From: Gloeobacter violaceus PCC 7421
GTDB taxonomy: Bacteria; Cyanobacteriota; Cyanobacteriia; Gloeobacterales; Gloeobacteraceae
DNA length: 64,000 bases
Reading direction: 5' to 3'
Assembly (NCBI RefSeq): GCF_000011385.1
Contig: NC_005125.1
Span: 1 to 64,000 of the forward strand
Of this stretch, positions 51,414 through 61,424 are shown piece after piece. A program made the translations under genes and the position numbers. Below the pieces are notes generated by a model. It did not search any database. It was not told the origin of the DNA and was given only the letters and a program-made list of their open reading frames with translations. Numbering within the stretch: the stretch's first letter is position 1; the number at the start of each line of letters is the position of its first letter.

Positions 51414-52609
51414 CAAACCACCGACTCGCGGTCGAAGATGCGCGTGGCAAGCCAGACAAGCACCCCACCCACTACCAGGGTAAACAGCGAAGAGACGGCG
51501 GCGAACCCCCCGTTCACCGCCTCGCCTTTGATAATCTGGCTCATCAACAGCAACTGGCTGTAGATGGGCACAAATGCCGCCCATCCTTCCGCTTTGAGCG
51601 GCAGCAGGGCCACCAGCAAACTGGGGAACGTCGGTACCAAAATGATCGGCGTCAGATAATTCTGGGCCTCTTTGAAGCTGCGGGCGTAGGAGGCGAGGAT
51701 CGTGAGGACCGCTCCCGCCAACAGCACCACCGGCAGGCAGAGCAAAAATAGACCCACAAACATCGACGGGTTGAAGCTGTAGCGCAATCCGAACTGCTCG
51801 AGGGGGACAACCGCGAGCACCGCCGCCAGTCCGACGAGCGTTTCGGCCACCACCACCAGCGCAAACAGCAGCGTGGCCGCCAGTTTGCCGACAATCAGCT
51901 CCCAGCGGGCGACGGGGTTGATCACCAGTGGTTCAAGCGAACCGCGTTCGCGCTCGCCGGTGGTGGTGTCGATAGCCACGTAGAAGCCGCCGATAAAGGC
52001 CGCGAACATCAGGTAAAAAGGCATCAGTCCGAGGATAAAAGCCGCCCGTCCCTCGGAGGAGGCCACATCGACGCTCTCGACTGCCACCGCCTGCTGGATG
52101 GCCGGGTTGATCCCCCGGGCCAAAAGCCGCAGCGAAGCAATCTGGCGGCTGTAGGCGGCTAGGAGCGCGCGCACCCGTGCCAGGGCGCCGCTGGTCTGCC
52201 GGCGCCCCGTATCGACGATCAGACGCACCGCGGCCGGTCGGCCGGCACGCCACTCGCGGCCGAATTCGGGTGGGATCACCAGGGCAAAGTCGTACTGACC
52301 ACTGCGCACCTGCGCTTCGTCTACGGCGACCAGGGGCCGCACTTCGACCCCCGGCTGGCTTTCTAGAAACGCCACCAGCTGCGGTGCATTTTGGGTTCCG
52401 GCCACCGGTAGGGTAACGGGCTTCTCCGCCTCCTGGGAAATCACCTGTCCAGCCAAGATCACCGTTGCCGCCAGGATCAGCGGGCCGGTCAGGGGAGTGA
52501 GCAGTGCCGTGAGCAGCGTGCGCCGGTCGCGCAGGTTGTCGATCACCTCTTTGCAGAAAACGACACCGATGCGATCGAGCGCATCTTGCCGGCGGGCAGA
52601 TGGTTTCAT
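51413..52609 (-). CDS. ABC-2-type exporter permease (NatB/DrrB-like)
   Basis: Permease of 398 residues with one N-terminal membrane helix, a large extracytoplasmic loop of about 150 residues, and five or six C-terminal helices (including FILGLMPFYLMFAAFIGGFYVAID and a Glu-rich stretch TTGERERGSLEPL). The ATG at 52609 overlaps the stop of the upstream ATPase gene (ATGA). The pair resembles NatAB sodium or drug exporters. Substrate unknown. Confidence 0.85.
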   Translation of the reverse strand: MKPSARRQDALDRIGVVFCKEVIDNLRDRRTLLTALLTPLTGPLILAATVILAGQVISQEAEKPVTLPVAGTQNAPQLVAFLESQPGVEVRPLVAVDEAQVRSGQYDFALVIPPEFGREWRAGRPAAVRLIVDTGRRQTSGALARVRALLAAYSRQIASLRLLARGINPAIQQAVAVESVDVASSEGRAAFILGLMPFYLMFAAFIGGFYVAIDTTTGERERGSLEPLVINPVARWELIVGKLAATLLFALVVVAETLVGLAAVLAVVPLEQFGLRYSFNPSMFVGLFLLCLPVVLLAGAVLTILASYARSFKEAQNYLTPIILVPTFPSLLVALLPLKAEGWAAFVPIYSQLLLMSQIIKGEAVNGGFAAVSSLFTLVVGGVLVWLATRIFDRESVV

Positions 52610-53349
52610 AACAACAAGCCTTCTTCGCTGCCGATCACAGCCACGAAGGCGTCTTCGAGGCTCGCTTTGCCGGTGGCGGCGAGCAGTTGCTCCGCGGTGC
52701 CCTCCGCGGCAACCGCTCCGTCGGCGATGATCACGATCCGATCGCACAGAGAGGCAATTTCCTGCATGACGTGGCTTGAAAACAGCACGCAGCAACCCTC
52801 GTCGCGCAACCGGCGCAGGATCTGGCGCAGGGCACGGGTGCTCATCACATCGAGGCCGTTGGTGGGCTCGTCGAGCAGCAGGTTGCCGGGGGCATGGACC
52901 AGGGCGCGGGCGATGGCGACTTTGAGGCGCTGGCCCTGGGAGAAGCCCTCGGTGCGCCGCTCGATAAATTCGCCCATCTCCAGCAACCCGGCCAACTCGT
53001 CGATGCGCCCTTCGAGAGCGTCGCCTTTGAGCCCGTGCAGCCGGCCGTAGTAGCGGACATTTTCGCGGGCCGTCAGGCGCGCATAAAGACCACGGTTATC
53101 CGGCAGCACGCCGATGCGGCTTTGCACTTCGCGTGGGGAACTTGCTGCAGCGAATCCATCCACCAGGGCACTGCCGCCGTCAGGTTTGAAAACCGTGGCG
53201 AGGATGCGCAGCAGCGTCGTCTTGCCCGCCCCGTTGGGTCCCAATAGCCCGGTTATCTGCCCGTCGGGGGCGGTAAAGCTCACCCCCCGCACCGCCGCCA
53301 CCGCGCCGAACGATTTATAAATCTCCCGCGCTTCGATCACACGCTTCAA
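52606..53349 (-). CDS. ABC exporter ATPase (NatA/CcmA-like)
   Basis: ATPase of 247 residues: Walker A GPNGAGKTTLL, Q-loop IGVLPDNRGLYARLT, signature FSQGQRLKVAIARAL, Walker B LLLDEPTNGLDV and H-loop SSHVMQEI. It drives the permease encoded downstream. Its ATG at 53349 overlaps the stop of the upstream hydrolase gene, so three proteins are coupled. Confidence 0.92.
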   Translation of the reverse strand: MKRVIEAREIYKSFGAVAAVRGVSFTAPDGQITGLLGPNGAGKTTLLRILATVFKPDGGSALVDGFAAASSPREVQSRIGVLPDNRGLYARLTARENVRYYGRLHGLKGDALEGRIDELAGLLEMGEFIERRTEGFSQGQRLKVAIARALVHAPGNLLLDEPTNGLDVMSTRALRQILRRLRDEGCCVLFSSHVMQEIASLCDRIVIIADGAVAAEGTAEQLLAATGKASLEDAFVAVIGSEEGLLL

Positions 53350-54809
53350 GCCTCCGGTCCGCTCGGATCGACAAAAAAAGGGAGCGCCCGGTTTTTTTTC
53401 AAGCAGGCGGTATCCAGACCGCGCGCACGGCCCGCCGCCAGAAAATCCGCCACGATCCGAGGGGTGCAGCCGCGAAACGCGGTGATGTGGCCCGCACCCG
53501 GCACCACCAGGGCGAGGGCGTTCGGCAGGGTGCGCCGGGCGCGCTCGGCGTTGCGCGGTGGGGTGATAGGGTCCGCCTCGCCCGAGAGCAAGAGCACCGG
53601 AACATTGGAGGTGACAGGCCGTTTAAAATCGGCCGGGATCGCCCCCCGGGGCCAGACGCTGCACGTCTCGCGCAGGGCCTGCACCCAGGCATTTCCCAGG
53701 TAGGTACGACCCGCCTCCTTGCTGCTAATAAATGGAATGTCCTCGGCGCACAGCACCGAGAGGCGCATCCCGAGGCTCACCTGATCGCCGATGTTGCCCA
53801 CCGTCAGTTGCAACTGGGCCGCCAAGGGCCGCCAGTCGCCGCTTTGGTGGGCCGTGTGAATCAATAGCGGCAGCAGACTCACTGTCTCCGGGGCGTAGCT
53901 TAGCGACTGGATAGTGAGGGCCAGAACCGTCCTGTCGAGCTTTACCGAGCGGGGCAGGCCGCTGGTCGGGTCGGCGACGGTGACGGTGAGCGGCTCCCGG
54001 TCCAGACGTGCCAGTAGGGCTTTAAATTTGCTGCCTAGGCTCGGGAACGCTTTGTTGCAGGCGTTGTCGGCCCGGCAGCGGGCAAAGGCTATCTCCAGGA
54101 CGCGCTGGGCATCGGCTGCGACCGTTTCCCCCAGGCTGGTGTCGGGCGGATTGACGCCGTCGAGGACCGCCGTGCGCACGCGCTCGGGGTGCCGGCGCAG
54201 GTAGGCCAGCGCCAGGCGGGTGCCGTAGGAGCCGCCGTAAAGATTGATGCGCCCATAGCCTAAGGCGGAGCGGACTGCGTCGAGGTCATCCGCGGCGATG
54301 GCGGTCGTGTAGAGCTTTAGATTTGCCTGGAGTGACTTTGCGCAATCGGCCGCGCTTGCCAGTGCCCGCTCGGGTGTCGCGGTATTCGGATCGATCGGGC
54401 AGTCGAGGGGGTTGGATCGGCCCGTGCCGCGCTGGTCTATCAGCACGATGTCCCGCCTGCGGTTGACGCGCTCGAAGGCTTTGATGAGCGGCACGAACGC
54501 TTCGGTGGCCGCCTGACCGGGGCCGCCCGCGAGCATGAACAGCGGATCAGAGTCGACTTGCCGCCCGGTGGCGGGCAAGACTGCCAAATGCAAAGCGATC
54601 TGCCGCCCGGAGCGCGCCGCGCGATCCTCGTAGACCCCAAGCCGCCCGCAACGCGCTTCGACCCGCTCCGCTTGAGCAGGCGCTGCCAATCGGCAATCGG
54701 AAAGTTGAATGTTCGCTTCGGTTCGCTTACCCGGAGGACCTGAGCATCCAGCGAGCGGAACCATACCCAAAAGCACTGCAGAAGCGAAACGCCATGACAC
54801 CAATGCCAT
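53346..54809 (-). CDS. Lipoprotein alpha/beta hydrolase (TAP-like peptidase)
   Basis: Hydrolase of 487 residues with a lipoprotein signal (VPLAGC, acylated Cys near residue 22), GGPGQAA oxyanion region, nucleophile Ser in GGSYGTRLA, Asp in GEADPITPP and His in GAGHITAFRGC. This is the tripeptidyl-peptidase/proline-iminopeptidase C-terminal-TAP class. It should be anchored in the membrane facing the periplasm. It heads an operon with an ABC-2 exporter by ATGA overlap, suggesting a role on the exported molecule. Confidence 0.85.
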   Translation of the reverse strand: MALVSWRFASAVLLGMVPLAGCSGPPGKRTEANIQLSDCRLAAPAQAERVEARCGRLGVYEDRAARSGRQIALHLAVLPATGRQVDSDPLFMLAGGPGQAATEAFVPLIKAFERVNRRRDIVLIDQRGTGRSNPLDCPIDPNTATPERALASAADCAKSLQANLKLYTTAIAADDLDAVRSALGYGRINLYGGSYGTRLALAYLRRHPERVRTAVLDGVNPPDTSLGETVAADAQRVLEIAFARCRADNACNKAFPSLGSKFKALLARLDREPLTVTVADPTSGLPRSVKLDRTVLALTIQSLSYAPETVSLLPLLIHTAHQSGDWRPLAAQLQLTVGNIGDQVSLGMRLSVLCAEDIPFISSKEAGRTYLGNAWVQALRETCSVWPRGAIPADFKRPVTSNVPVLLLSGEADPITPPRNAERARRTLPNALALVVPGAGHITAFRGCTPRIVADFLAAGRARGLDTACLKKNRALPFFVDPSGPEA

Positions 54810-54892
54810 GCCTATCAGTATACGACGCGATTCGGCAGGGTCGACAGCAGCGCGCCTGAACGGCTCCTTGCGCTGTCATAAAACCGGGCCAT

Positions 54893-55915
<1,023 letters not shown>

Positions 55916-55983
55916 CCCCTACCTGCCCGCTCCTTTGCAAAGCTTATAGATTCAGTAGGGAAGGGACGTTCGCCAAAAGGTGC

Positions 55984-57918
55984 TCAGATCACTTCTTCCT
56001 GCTCGCGTCGGGGCCACTCGCAGGTTTCCATGTAGGCTTCGACGTCGAACCAGAAGGTCGAACCTTGGCCCACTTCGCTTTCGATGTGGACCTGGGCGTT
56101 GTGCTTCTTGACGATATTGTCGACGATCGAAAGCCCCAGGCCCGTGCCCTCCAGGGTGTGCACCCGGTTTTCGACCCGAAAGAAGCGCTCGAAAATGCGG
56201 CGCTGGTCCTCCTCGGAGATGCCGATGCCGGTGTCGGTGACGGCGACGCGCACTTTGGCCGGGTCGTCGGTGCGGCGGGCCGAGAGGGTGACCCGCCCCC
56301 CCGGCTCGGTAAATTTGAGGGCGTTTCCGACCAGGTTGGAGAAGACCTGCTGCAGCAGGTCGTAATTGCCCAGGACCAGCGGCAGGTCGGTGGCGATGTC
56401 GCTCACCAGTTCAATCTCGCGGTCGCGGGCGGTGAGGCGGTGGGTACGCAGGGTCTGCTCGATGGGCTGGACGAGGTCCACCGGCTCAAAGTGATACTCG
56501 CGGCCCGATTCCAGGCGCGAAAGATCCAGTACGTCGTTGACCAGGCGCGTCAACCGGTCGGTCTCCTGATTGGCGGTTTTGAGAAATTCGTTCTTGGTCG
56601 AATCATCCAGGCTGTCGCCAAACTCGTACACCGTCTCGATGTAGGACTTGATGCTCGAAAGCGGCGTGCGCAACTCGTGGGAGACGTTGCTGATGAACTG
56701 GCTTTTGGCCTGGTTGAGTTCGGCTTCTTTGGAGAGATCCTGAACCGTGAGCACCACGCCCTTGAGCAGGTTGTCGCCCCGGGGGGCGAGCACCGGCGAG
56801 ATGAGCACCCGCAGCGTGCGCTTGTCCAGGACGACCCGGCACTCGGCCTGCTCCAGGATGTTGCGCGAGACGGAGTCGAGGGGCTCCTCCACCTCGGCGC
56901 GCATGCCCACCGGCAACAGATCCAGGATGTTCTTGCCCACCACCCTGGATCCCCACCCAAAGATGCGCAGCATCGCCGGGTTGACCAGCAGGATGCGCAG
57001 CGACGAATCGAGCAGGATGCCGCCGTCGGCGATCGTGGCGATGAACGTTTCGAGCTTGGCCTTCTCGGCGGTGATCTCTTCGATATTTTGTTCTTCGTAG
57101 CTTTGCAGGCGCTGGGCCATCAGGTTGAAGCTGGTGATCAGTTCACCGATTTCTCCCGGGTAAGCCAGGGTGACCCGCTGCTTGAAGTTGCCCTGGGCGA
57201 TGCGCTGTACCCCCTGCACCAACTCTTTGAGCGGCTGGGTGATCGTGAGCGCGTTGAAGACCGAACCCAGAATGGCGATGATCCAGACCAGGACGAACAC
57301 GGCGACGGTCACATCGCGCGTCAGGTCGGAGCGGCTCACCAGGTTGGCCTCCGGGTTGATGCCCACCAGCACGACGCCCAGTTGGCGCTCGCCGTACTCG
57401 ATGGGCACAAAAATATCGGTCACCAGACCCCGGGGGGTGCGGTGCTGGCGCTTGGCCGGAAGCACCGGCGGCAGTTCGATGTGGCGGATGAGGGCGGGTA
57501 CGGGGGCGTTGGCCCGGGTGTCGTTGGTATTGAAGGGACTGCCGTAGAGAATGTCGCCTTTGGAATCGGCGTAAAGGACATAGAGGATGTTGTCGGCGTT
57601 GCTGGCCAGGAATTCTTCGGTAAATTCGCCCAGTTGGGGGTATTGATCGAGGGCGATGAGCGGGGCGGCGGTGGCGGCGAGCAAATTGCCCACCGCTTCG
57701 CCAAAGCGCTGGTCGCTGCGGCGGGCGTCCTCCTGGATGTAATTAAGCGCCCAGAAAGTAAAGCTTGCCAGCACCAGCGAAATAATCAGCGCCGCCGCCG
57801 CGAGCAGACGGGTCTGGATACGGAATTCACTGAACCAGCGCTGGAGATTCTTAGAAAAATTCAAGGCCGATGCGTTTGTGATGTCCACTGCAATGACGTC
57901 ATTCTGCCATATCCCCAT
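55984..57918 (-). CDS. nblS: Sensor kinase NblS/Hik33/DspA
   Basis: Membrane kinase of about 644 residues with the lineage-specific N-terminus (NFSKNLQRWFSEFRIQTRLL), helix 1 (about 38-60), periplasmic region, helix 2 (about 203-223), HAMP (TITQPLKELVQGV...GNFKQR), coiled coil EEQNIEEITAEKAKLETF, PAS, H-box VSHELRTPLSSIKSY (His near 414) and ATPase domain. NblS controls high-light, nutrient and cold responses, including phycobilisome turnover, and is usually essential. The start at ATG 57918 is uncertain. It is divergent from a phosphoesterase gene. Confidence 0.93.
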   Translation of the reverse strand: MGIWQNDVIAVDITNASALNFSKNLQRWFSEFRIQTRLLAAAALIISLVLASFTFWALNYIQEDARRSDQRFGEAVGNLLAATAAPLIALDQYPQLGEFTEEFLASNADNILYVLYADSKGDILYGSPFNTNDTRANAPVPALIRHIELPPVLPAKRQHRTPRGLVTDIFVPIEYGERQLGVVLVGINPEANLVSRSDLTRDVTVAVFVLVWIIAILGSVFNALTITQPLKELVQGVQRIAQGNFKQRVTLAYPGEIGELITSFNLMAQRLQSYEEQNIEEITAEKAKLETFIATIADGGILLDSSLRILLVNPAMLRIFGWGSRVVGKNILDLLPVGMRAEVEEPLDSVSRNILEQAECRVVLDKRTLRVLISPVLAPRGDNLLKGVVLTVQDLSKEAELNQAKSQFISNVSHELRTPLSSIKSYIETVYEFGDSLDDSTKNEFLKTANQETDRLTRLVNDVLDLSRLESGREYHFEPVDLVQPIEQTLRTHRLTARDREIELVSDIATDLPLVLGNYDLLQQVFSNLVGNALKFTEPGGRVTLSARRTDDPAKVRVAVTDTGIGISEEDQRRIFERFFRVENRVHTLEGTGLGLSIVDNIVKKHNAQVHIESEVGQGSTFWFDVEAYMETCEWPRREQEEVI

Positions 57919-57985
57919 CGGTCGGATCGCACCTGGCCGGACGGGCGCCAATACTGCTATTCTCTTGCGGGAACAGGGAATCGCA

Positions 57986-59155
57986 ATGAGTATTGTACGG
58001 CGTCGATTGCTGCTGTTGGGGGGATTCAGTCTGGGGGCGGTGGGCGTGGGCGTCGCTGCGGCCAGGCTGTGGCCCGCCGGAGGAGCTCGACCTACTACCA
58101 CCCCCGGTGCCGACAACGCCCAGGCCGCCCTCCCCCGGCCTGTCGGCCCCCAGGGCATGTTTGCCCCGCCGCGGGGCGATGTGCGGCTGGTGGTGATTAG
58201 CGACCTGAACAGCTACTACGGCTCGGTGGAGTACGAACCGCAGGTCACCCGCGCGATCGCCCTGATCCCGGGCTGGAAGCCCGACATCGTGCTGTGCGGG
58301 GGCGACCTGGTGGCGGGACAGTCGCCGTCGCTCAAGCGCGAGCGGCTGCTTGCGATGTGGGCCGCCTACGACCGGCTCATCGGTGCACCGCTGCGCAAGG
58401 CACGCCTGCCCTTCGGCTTCACCGTCGGCAACCACGACGCCTCCTGCGAGCGGGCCATCCGGGGCAACTATCTCTACAAACTGGAGCGCGACGTCACCGC
58501 GGGCTACTGGCGCGACCCCGCCCACGACTCGGGGCTCGCCTTTATCGACCGGGGCGAATTTCCGTTCTACTACACCTTCGCCGCCAACGATATTTTCTAT
58601 CTGGTCTGGGACGCCTCCTGCGCCCGCATCCCGGCCGAGCAACTGGCCTGGGCCGAAAAAGCCCTGGCAAGCGCCCCCGCCCAGAACGCGAAGTTGCGCG
58701 TCGCCATCGGCCATCTGCCTTTGTACGCGGTGGCGGTAGGCCGCGACGAACCGGGCGAAATTCTTGATAATGCCGAGAAACTGCGGATGCTATTGGAGCG
58801 CTACCGCGTGCACACCTACATCAGCGGCCACCACCACTCCTACTACCCCGCCTACCGGGGGCAACTGCAACTGCTCCACGCCGGTGCCCTGGGTTCCGGT
58901 CCCCGCCCGCTTATCGACGGCAACCTCCGGCCCTGGCACCCGCTCACAGTCATCGACATCGACATGGCCACTCTCGCAACGACTTACACCACCTACGACA
59001 TGGAAACCCTCAAAGTCTTTGACATCGCCCGGCTGCCCCGGATGCTCAGCGGACCCACCGGCGCCGTCTTCCGCCGCGACGTGCGCTGGGAAGATCTCAG
59101 CGCCGCCGAGCGCAAGCGCTGCCTCGATCAGCTGGGCGAAAAAGGGTGCCGCTAG
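57986..59155 (+). CDS. Exported metallophosphoesterase
   Basis: Protein of 389 residues: N-terminal signal or anchor with RRR and a hydrophobic run (MSIVRRRLLLLGGFSLGAV), Tat-like, then calcineurin-fold metal motifs: ISDLNSYYG (D), GGDLVAG, GNHDASCE, GHLPLYA and GHHHSYY. It should hydrolyse a phosphoester outside the cytoplasm. The ATG at 57986 follows AGGGA. The family spans nucleotidases to phospholipases; substrate unknown. Confidence 0.85.
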   Translation: MSIVRRRLLLLGGFSLGAVGVGVAAARLWPAGGARPTTTPGADNAQAALPRPVGPQGMFAPPRGDVRLVVISDLNSYYGSVEYEPQVTRAIALIPGWKPDIVLCGGDLVAGQSPSLKRERLLAMWAAYDRLIGAPLRKARLPFGFTVGNHDASCERAIRGNYLYKLERDVTAGYWRDPAHDSGLAFIDRGEFPFYYTFAANDIFYLVWDASCARIPAEQLAWAEKALASAPAQNAKLRVAIGHLPLYAVAVGRDEPGEILDNAEKLRMLLERYRVHTYISGHHHSYYPAYRGQLQLLHAGALGSGPRPLIDGNLRPWHPLTVIDIDMATLATTYTTYDMETLKVFDIARLPRMLSGPTGAVFRRDVRWEDLSAAERKRCLDQLGEKGCR

Positions 59156-59232
59156 GGCCATTTTGCCGGAGGGGTCAACCGTTATAATGCGGCGAGATTG
59201 AAGCGATGCGCGTGCGCCACCAAAGCCGGGTC
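59156..59232 (+). repeat. 77-bp direct repeat with promoter, copy 1
   Basis: Matches 60264-60340 with 72 of 77 bases identical. It includes a TATAAT box (59183-59188) and the start codon plus first codons of the following gene (ATG 59206, MRVRH). The two copies flank the AbiEii-like pair. Confidence 0.9.
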
Positions 59233-59895
59233 TTCATCCCCAATCTAGCTATGCTGCCCCCGCCACAACGCTCCTTGTGGCCGGAGCTGGGCGCCACGCC
59301 AGAAGCCTTCGCGCTCTACGGAGGCACAGCACTCGCGCTGCACCTGGGGCATCGCACATCGGTCGATTTCGATTTTTTCTGCAATGTCCCCTTCGATCCC
59401 GATCAGCTCGCTTACGCGCTGCCCTATCTTAAGGGCGCGGAACGGGTTCAGCTTGCCCCCAACACGCTGACCTGCCGCGTCGAGCGCGGCGGCCCGGTGC
59501 TGGTGTCCTTTTTCGGCGGCCTCGGCCTGGGTCAGGTAGCACTGCACGAGCAAGTGCAGGCGATGCCGCTGCAGGTAGCTTCGCTGCTGGATATTGCCGG
59601 TACCAAAGTGGCCGTGGTGCAAAAGCGAGCGGAAATCAAGGATTATCTTGATATCGACGCTCTGCTGCAGCACGGAATTGACCTGCCAACAGCACTGGCA
59701 GCCGGTGCGGTCGTGTATGGGCGCAGCTTCAACCCGCTGATAGCACTCAAGGCGCTGAGCTACTTCGACGATCTGCCCACCTTACCCGCCGCAGTCCGGG
59801 CGCGGCTCAGTGCAGCAGTCACGGCGGTCAATGTAAACCAATTGCCAGTACTGACCCCCTATATCGAACGACCGAATCAGGAGTTTAGGCGATGA
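59206..59895 (+). CDS. AbiEii/AbiGii-family nucleotidyltransferase
   Basis: Protein of 229 residues with the nucleotidyltransferase core YGGTALALHLGHRTSVDFDFF (Gly-Gly and Asp-x-Asp motifs), the later KVAVVQKRAEIKDYLDIDALL typical of AbiEii, and a C-terminal helical tail. Members are toxins that transfer NMPs to tRNA or act in phage abortive infection. Residues 1-9 (MRVRHQSRV) derive from the flanking repeat; the true start may be the Met at 59251. The next gene overlaps by four bases, as in toxin-antitoxin pairs. Confidence 0.8.
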   Translation: MRVRHQSRVFIPNLAMLPPPQRSLWPELGATPEAFALYGGTALALHLGHRTSVDFDFFCNVPFDPDQLAYALPYLKGAERVQLAPNTLTCRVERGGPVLVSFFGGLGLGQVALHEQVQAMPLQVASLLDIAGTKVAVVQKRAEIKDYLDIDALLQHGIDLPTALAAGAVVYGRSFNPLIALKALSYFDDLPTLPAAVRARLSAAVTAVNVNQLPVLTPYIERPNQEFRR

Positions 59896-60203
59896 AACCA
59901 TTGCCACAGACACCGGAATTGCTGGCGGTCGCTGAGCGCGTGGTGTGGTTCAAGCCCCCAGCCGAGGCCTTGGGGGAGCCATTGCATTTTCTGGCGCACG
60001 TCATGACTTACGGTACGCCCGAGGACTTACGGGCACTGCAGGGCACTGTGGGGCTGAACGAGTACTGTGAAGTCCTCGACAATACACCGCCGGGTGTGTT
60101 CGATGCTCGTTCCTGGGCCTACTGGAACCTCATATGCGGGCGCGACCCCGCACCGCCCTTGCCTTTGCGGCAGGGCTTGCACCCATCCCGCCCAAAAACC
60201 TAG
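59892..60203 (+). CDS. Partner of the nucleotidyltransferase, putative antitoxin
   Basis: Protein of 103 residues, overlapping the toxin-like gene by ATGA. It contains VVWFKPPAEALGEPLHFLAHVMTYG and a second half with LNEYCEVLDNTPPGVFDARSWAYW. No DNA-binding motif was recognised, so antitoxin is inferred from position. The last 15 residues (LRQGLHPSRPKT) are low in protein character and may be a chance extension. Confidence 0.65.
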   Translation: MKPLPQTPELLAVAERVVWFKPPAEALGEPLHFLAHVMTYGTPEDLRALQGTVGLNEYCEVLDNTPPGVFDARSWAYWNLICGRDPAPPLPLRQGLHPSRPKT

Positions 60204-60263
60204 CTGCGCCCACAATGGCGTGGGTGGCAGGGCTTTCTGTTTGTTCAATCGTGGCGCCTTTTA

Positions 60264-60340
60264 GGCCGTTTTGCCGGAGGGGTCAACCGTTATAATGCGG
60301 CGAGATTGAAGCAATGCGCGTGCGCCACCGAAGCCAAGTC
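60264..60340 (+). repeat. 77-bp direct repeat with promoter, copy 2
   Basis: Second copy of the sequence at 59156-59232; it supplies promoter and first codons to the dockerin-domain gene at 60314. The five differences include two adjacent bases near its end. Confidence 0.9.
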
Positions 60341-61408
60341 CTCTTCATTACTGCCGCCAGCCTGTTACTTTTGGCCCAGAGCCTGCCTGCTGCCAGCGGC
60401 GACGTCAACAGCGACGGTCGCGTGGACGATCTCGATATACGTATCGTCGAGCAGTACCTGCGCGGCGATCTGCTGTTGCAAAACGATCAGATCAAAGCCG
60501 CCGACGCCGACGGCGACGGTAAGGTGACCCGCAACGACCGCGACCTGCTCAAGCGGCGGCTCGAAGGCATTACCGTCAAATCCGGTCCGGCAAGCCAACT
60601 GGAATTGCAGAGCGTCAGCGGCGGCGTCGTGCTCGACAAGGCCACCGGCAAACCGCTCGCCGGTGTGGAAGTCTCGCTGCCCGACGAAGGGATCACCGTG
60701 CGCACCGACGCCCAGGGCCGTTTCAAGCTCGCCCGCGCCCCGGCGGGCAAGATCCTCACCGCCAAAGCTTCCAGCTACGCACCCCAGTCGATCACCCTCG
60801 CCCGCGGCGGCAGCGGCGGCTACCGGCTGTTGCTCGAACAGTTGAACCCCCAGTTGATGGTGGTCGACGACAACCTCTACCATCTGGGCAACGACGACTT
60901 TGATCCCAATTCGGCAGGGGCTTTGCAATTCAACCTGCGCAGCATCGGCGGCCGGTTCGAGAAAACCTTCGAACTGACGAGCTTTCCGCGCGAGGATCTG
61001 ACGCTGCGCATCGGCTCGCTGATCGGCCTCGACACGCCCGAATCGGTGGCGGCGGGCCAGTCGGGCCTCACCGACCGCATCCTGCCCAGAGGCGGCCTGC
61101 GCATCTTCCTCAACGGCTCGGCCATCGAGCGGCTGGTCCTCAACGGCGACGACCTCGAAGTCAAACTGCCCCGCTGGCTGTTGCAGCGCGGCACCAACCG
61201 GCTGATGCTGAGCGTCGATCCTTACGATCAGAACAATATATCTATATCCAAGCCCGTCACCGGCCTGTACGGCACGGCGACCCGCAGCAGCTTCGATCTG
61301 GATGATATAGAATTTGCCCATCTAGTGATCGTCGATCCGACCGGATCGCTCGTCGACGGCAAGCTGGAGGGCGAACTCGGTAAAAAGCCGTCGCCGCCCG
61401 GTCCCTGA
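60314..61408 (+). CDS. Secreted dockerin/regulatory-domain protein, paralogue B
   Basis: Protein of 364 residues: signal peptide (about 1-25), dockerin loops DVNSDGRVDDLDI and DADGDGKVTRNDRDLL, carboxypeptidase-regulatory-like domain (GVVLDKATGKPLAGVEVSLP...ILTAKASSYAP), and the C-terminal domain with LRIGSLIGLDTPESVAAGQ and DDIEFAHLVIVD. It is the first of three tandem paralogues. Its promoter and first codons lie in the 77-bp repeat copy 2. C-terminal end is Lys/Pro-rich without an anchor. Confidence 0.8.
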   Translation: MRVRHRSQVLFITAASLLLLAQSLPAASGDVNSDGRVDDLDIRIVEQYLRGDLLLQNDQIKAADADGDGKVTRNDRDLLKRRLEGITVKSGPASQLELQSVSGGVVLDKATGKPLAGVEVSLPDEGITVRTDAQGRFKLARAPAGKILTAKASSYAPQSITLARGGSGGYRLLLEQLNPQLMVVDDNLYHLGNDDFDPNSAGALQFNLRSIGGRFEKTFELTSFPREDLTLRIGSLIGLDTPESVAAGQSGLTDRILPRGGLRIFLNGSAIERLVLNGDDLEVKLPRWLLQRGTNRLMLSVDPYDQNNISISKPVTGLYGTATRSSFDLDDIEFAHLVIVDPTGSLVDGKLEGELGKKPSPPGP

Positions 61409-61424
61409 ACTCGGGAGGTGCCCC

